A DNA stretch of 39,294 nt from Caulobacteraceae bacterium (GTDB lineage Bacteria > Pseudomonadota > Alphaproteobacteria > Caulobacterales > Caulobacteraceae). Positions 38,209 through 39,294 of this stretch are shown here, piece by piece. A model generated the notes under the pieces. The model had not been told where the DNA came from and made no database searches. It saw only the letters and a list, made by a program, of their open reading frames with translations. Location of the stretch: the NCBI GenBank assembly GCA_031291645.1, contig JARLIQ010000131.1:1-39294 (forward strand), given 5' to 3'. The translations under genes were made by a program, and so were the position numbers. Position 1 is the stretch's first letter. Each line of letters starts with the position of its first letter.

Positions 38209-39294
38209 TTCGCCAGCGCTTCCAGCTGGGCCGGCAGGGCGTAGGCCCACGCGGTGATGTCGCCGGCGCCAAGGCAGACCACCAGATCGCCGGCGCGCGC
38301 CTCCTCGGCGATGATCGCCGCCAGGTCATGGGGTCCGGCCAGGGCCAGCACGCGGCGGTGGCCCCATTGTCGGAGGCCCGCGATCAGCGAGTCGCGGTCG
38401 GCGCCGGCCAGCGGCGTCTCTCCGGCGGCATAGACGTCGGCGACGATCACCACGTCCGCGTCGTTGAAACAGCCGCAGAACTCCGCGAACAGGTCGCGCA
38501 GGCGCGAGTAACGATGCGGCTGGACCACGGCCAGGACCCGGCCGCTCGTCACCGCGCGCGCGGCGGTCAGCACCGAGGCGATCTCCACCGGGTGGTGGCC
38601 GTAGTCGTCGATCACCCGCACGCCATTGGCGACGCCAGTGGTGGTGAAGCGCCGCCGCACGCCGCCGAAGCGGTCCAGACCCTCCACGATCGCCTGGTCG
38701 CTGACGCCCAGCTCACGCGCCACGGCGATGGCCGCCAGGGCGTTTTGCACATTGTGCTGGCCCGCCATCGGCATGTGAACGTCTTCGATGAGCGAAGTCT
38801 CGCCGTTCAAGGGCGTAATCAGCACGTCGAAGCGCGCGCCGTCGGGTCCCATGCTGATCCGCGTGGCGCGCACCTCGGCCTGAGGATTGACGCCGTAGGA
38901 GACGATGCGGCGGTTCTGCACCCGCGCGGCCATCGCCTGCACTTCCGGATGGTCGGTGCAGAGGACCGCGAAGCCGTAGAAGGGGGTGTTCTCGACAAAA
39001 TCCAGGAAGGCCTTCTTGACCGCCTCGAACTCGCCGTAGTGATCCAGGTGCTCGGGGTCGATGTTGGTGACCACCGCGACGGTGGAGCGCAGGCGCAGGA
39101 AGGTGCCGTCGCTCTCGTCGGCCTCGACCACGATCCAGTCGCCCTCGCCCACCTTGGCGTTGGTGCCGTAGGCGTTGATGATGCCGCCGTTGACCACCGT
39201 CGGGTCCATGCCGCCGGCGTCCAAGAGGCAGGCGATCATCGAGGTGGTGGTGGTCTTGCCGTGCGTGCCGCCGACGGCCACCGAGAACTGCAGC
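38205..39294 (-). CDS. murC: UDP-N-acetylmuramate--L-alanine ligase MurC (5' part outside the window)
   Basis: The C-terminal 363 or so residues of MurC, which adds L-alanine to UDP-MurNAc. The window edge cuts it shortly before the P-loop [11 protein letters not shown], so about 110 N-terminal residues are missing. The frame is open to the edge ([13 protein letters not shown]). Other motifs are [37 protein letters not shown] and the Mur ligase [10 protein letters not shown]. Its end overlaps murB. Confidence 0.97.
   Translation of the reverse strand, partial: LQFSVAVGGTHGKTTTTSMIACLLDAGGMDPTVVNGGIINAYGTNAKVGEGDWIVVEADESDGTFLRLRSTVAVVTNIDPEHLDHYGEFEAVKKAFLDFVENTPFYGFAVLCTDHPEVQAMAARVQNRRIVSYGVNPQAEVRATRISMGPDGARFDVLITPLNGETSLIEDVHMPMAGQHNVQNALAAIAVARELGVSDQAIVEGLDRFGGVRRRFTTTGVANGVRVIDDYGHHPVEIASVLTAARAVTSGRVLAVVQPHRYSRLRDLFAEFCGCFNDADVVIVADVYAAGETPLAGADRDSLIAGLRQWGHRRVLALAGPHDLAAIIAEEARAGDLVVCLGAGDITAWAYALPAQLEALAK

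Overview
The window is high-GC DNA that reads as a chromosomal segment of an alphaproteobacterium of the Caulobacteraceae (Caulobacter or Phenylobacterium-like; the genus is inference). The evidence is the murC-murB-[M28 peptidase]-ddl-ftsQ-ftsA-ftsZ-lpxC-bamD-recN-ligA order, an FtsZ of 519 residues with a long linker, exact TTAA-N7-TTAA CtrA boxes before flagellar operons and ftsZ, clustered GANTC (CcrM) sites before ftsZ, and REP-type hairpins with the CCCCGCGAAGGCGGGG core.

Left part (180-6094, reading outward from about 4.8 kb): a leftward flgB-flgC-fliE operon followed closely by a two-gene osmoprotectant-type ABC transporter (ATPase, then a permease fused to a binding protein); two leftward MaoC/FAS1-type dehydratase genes; and a rightward fliO-fliP pair. 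Both flagellar units have an exact CtrA box upstream. Next come a convergent lone rusA, an AbrB/MazF-type toxin-antitoxin pair with 8-bp iterons in front, fumC and a small DUF4169 gene.

Middle (8852-14236): an apparent catabolic island. A leftward TauD-type dioxygenase faces a rightward set of RutA-like flavin monooxygenase, RutB-like cysteine hydrolase, TRZ/ATZ-type amidohydrolase and AraC regulator. A shared 32-nt motif (GCAAACT-N4-GGGCGTC-N5-TCAAGATCG) lies in front of all four transcription units and points towards each gene. It ties them into one probable regulon for an unknown, likely N-heterocyclic or amide, substrate. This is the least described system in the window.

14.3-23.2 kb: a type III polyketide synthase overlapping an isoprenylcysteine-methyltransferase-like gene (alkylresorcinol or alkylpyrone type pair), a small ribbon-helix-helix protein, UvrD helicase, a ZntB/CorA-type transporter, arylamine N-acetyltransferase (minus strand), PrmA and an M24 Xaa-Pro aminopeptidase.

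23.3-39.3 kb, nearly all minus strand: ligA, recN, bamD, lpxC, ftsZ, ftsA, ftsQ, ddl, an M28 peptidase, murB and the 3' part of murC (cut by the window edge). One plus-strand gene for a secreted protein of unknown function interrupts the division cluster between ftsA and ftsZ. The 473-bp gap between it and ftsZ is the only gene-free stretch above 300 bp, and it carries a CtrA box and six GANTC sites. Positions 1-179 hold nothing I can identify.
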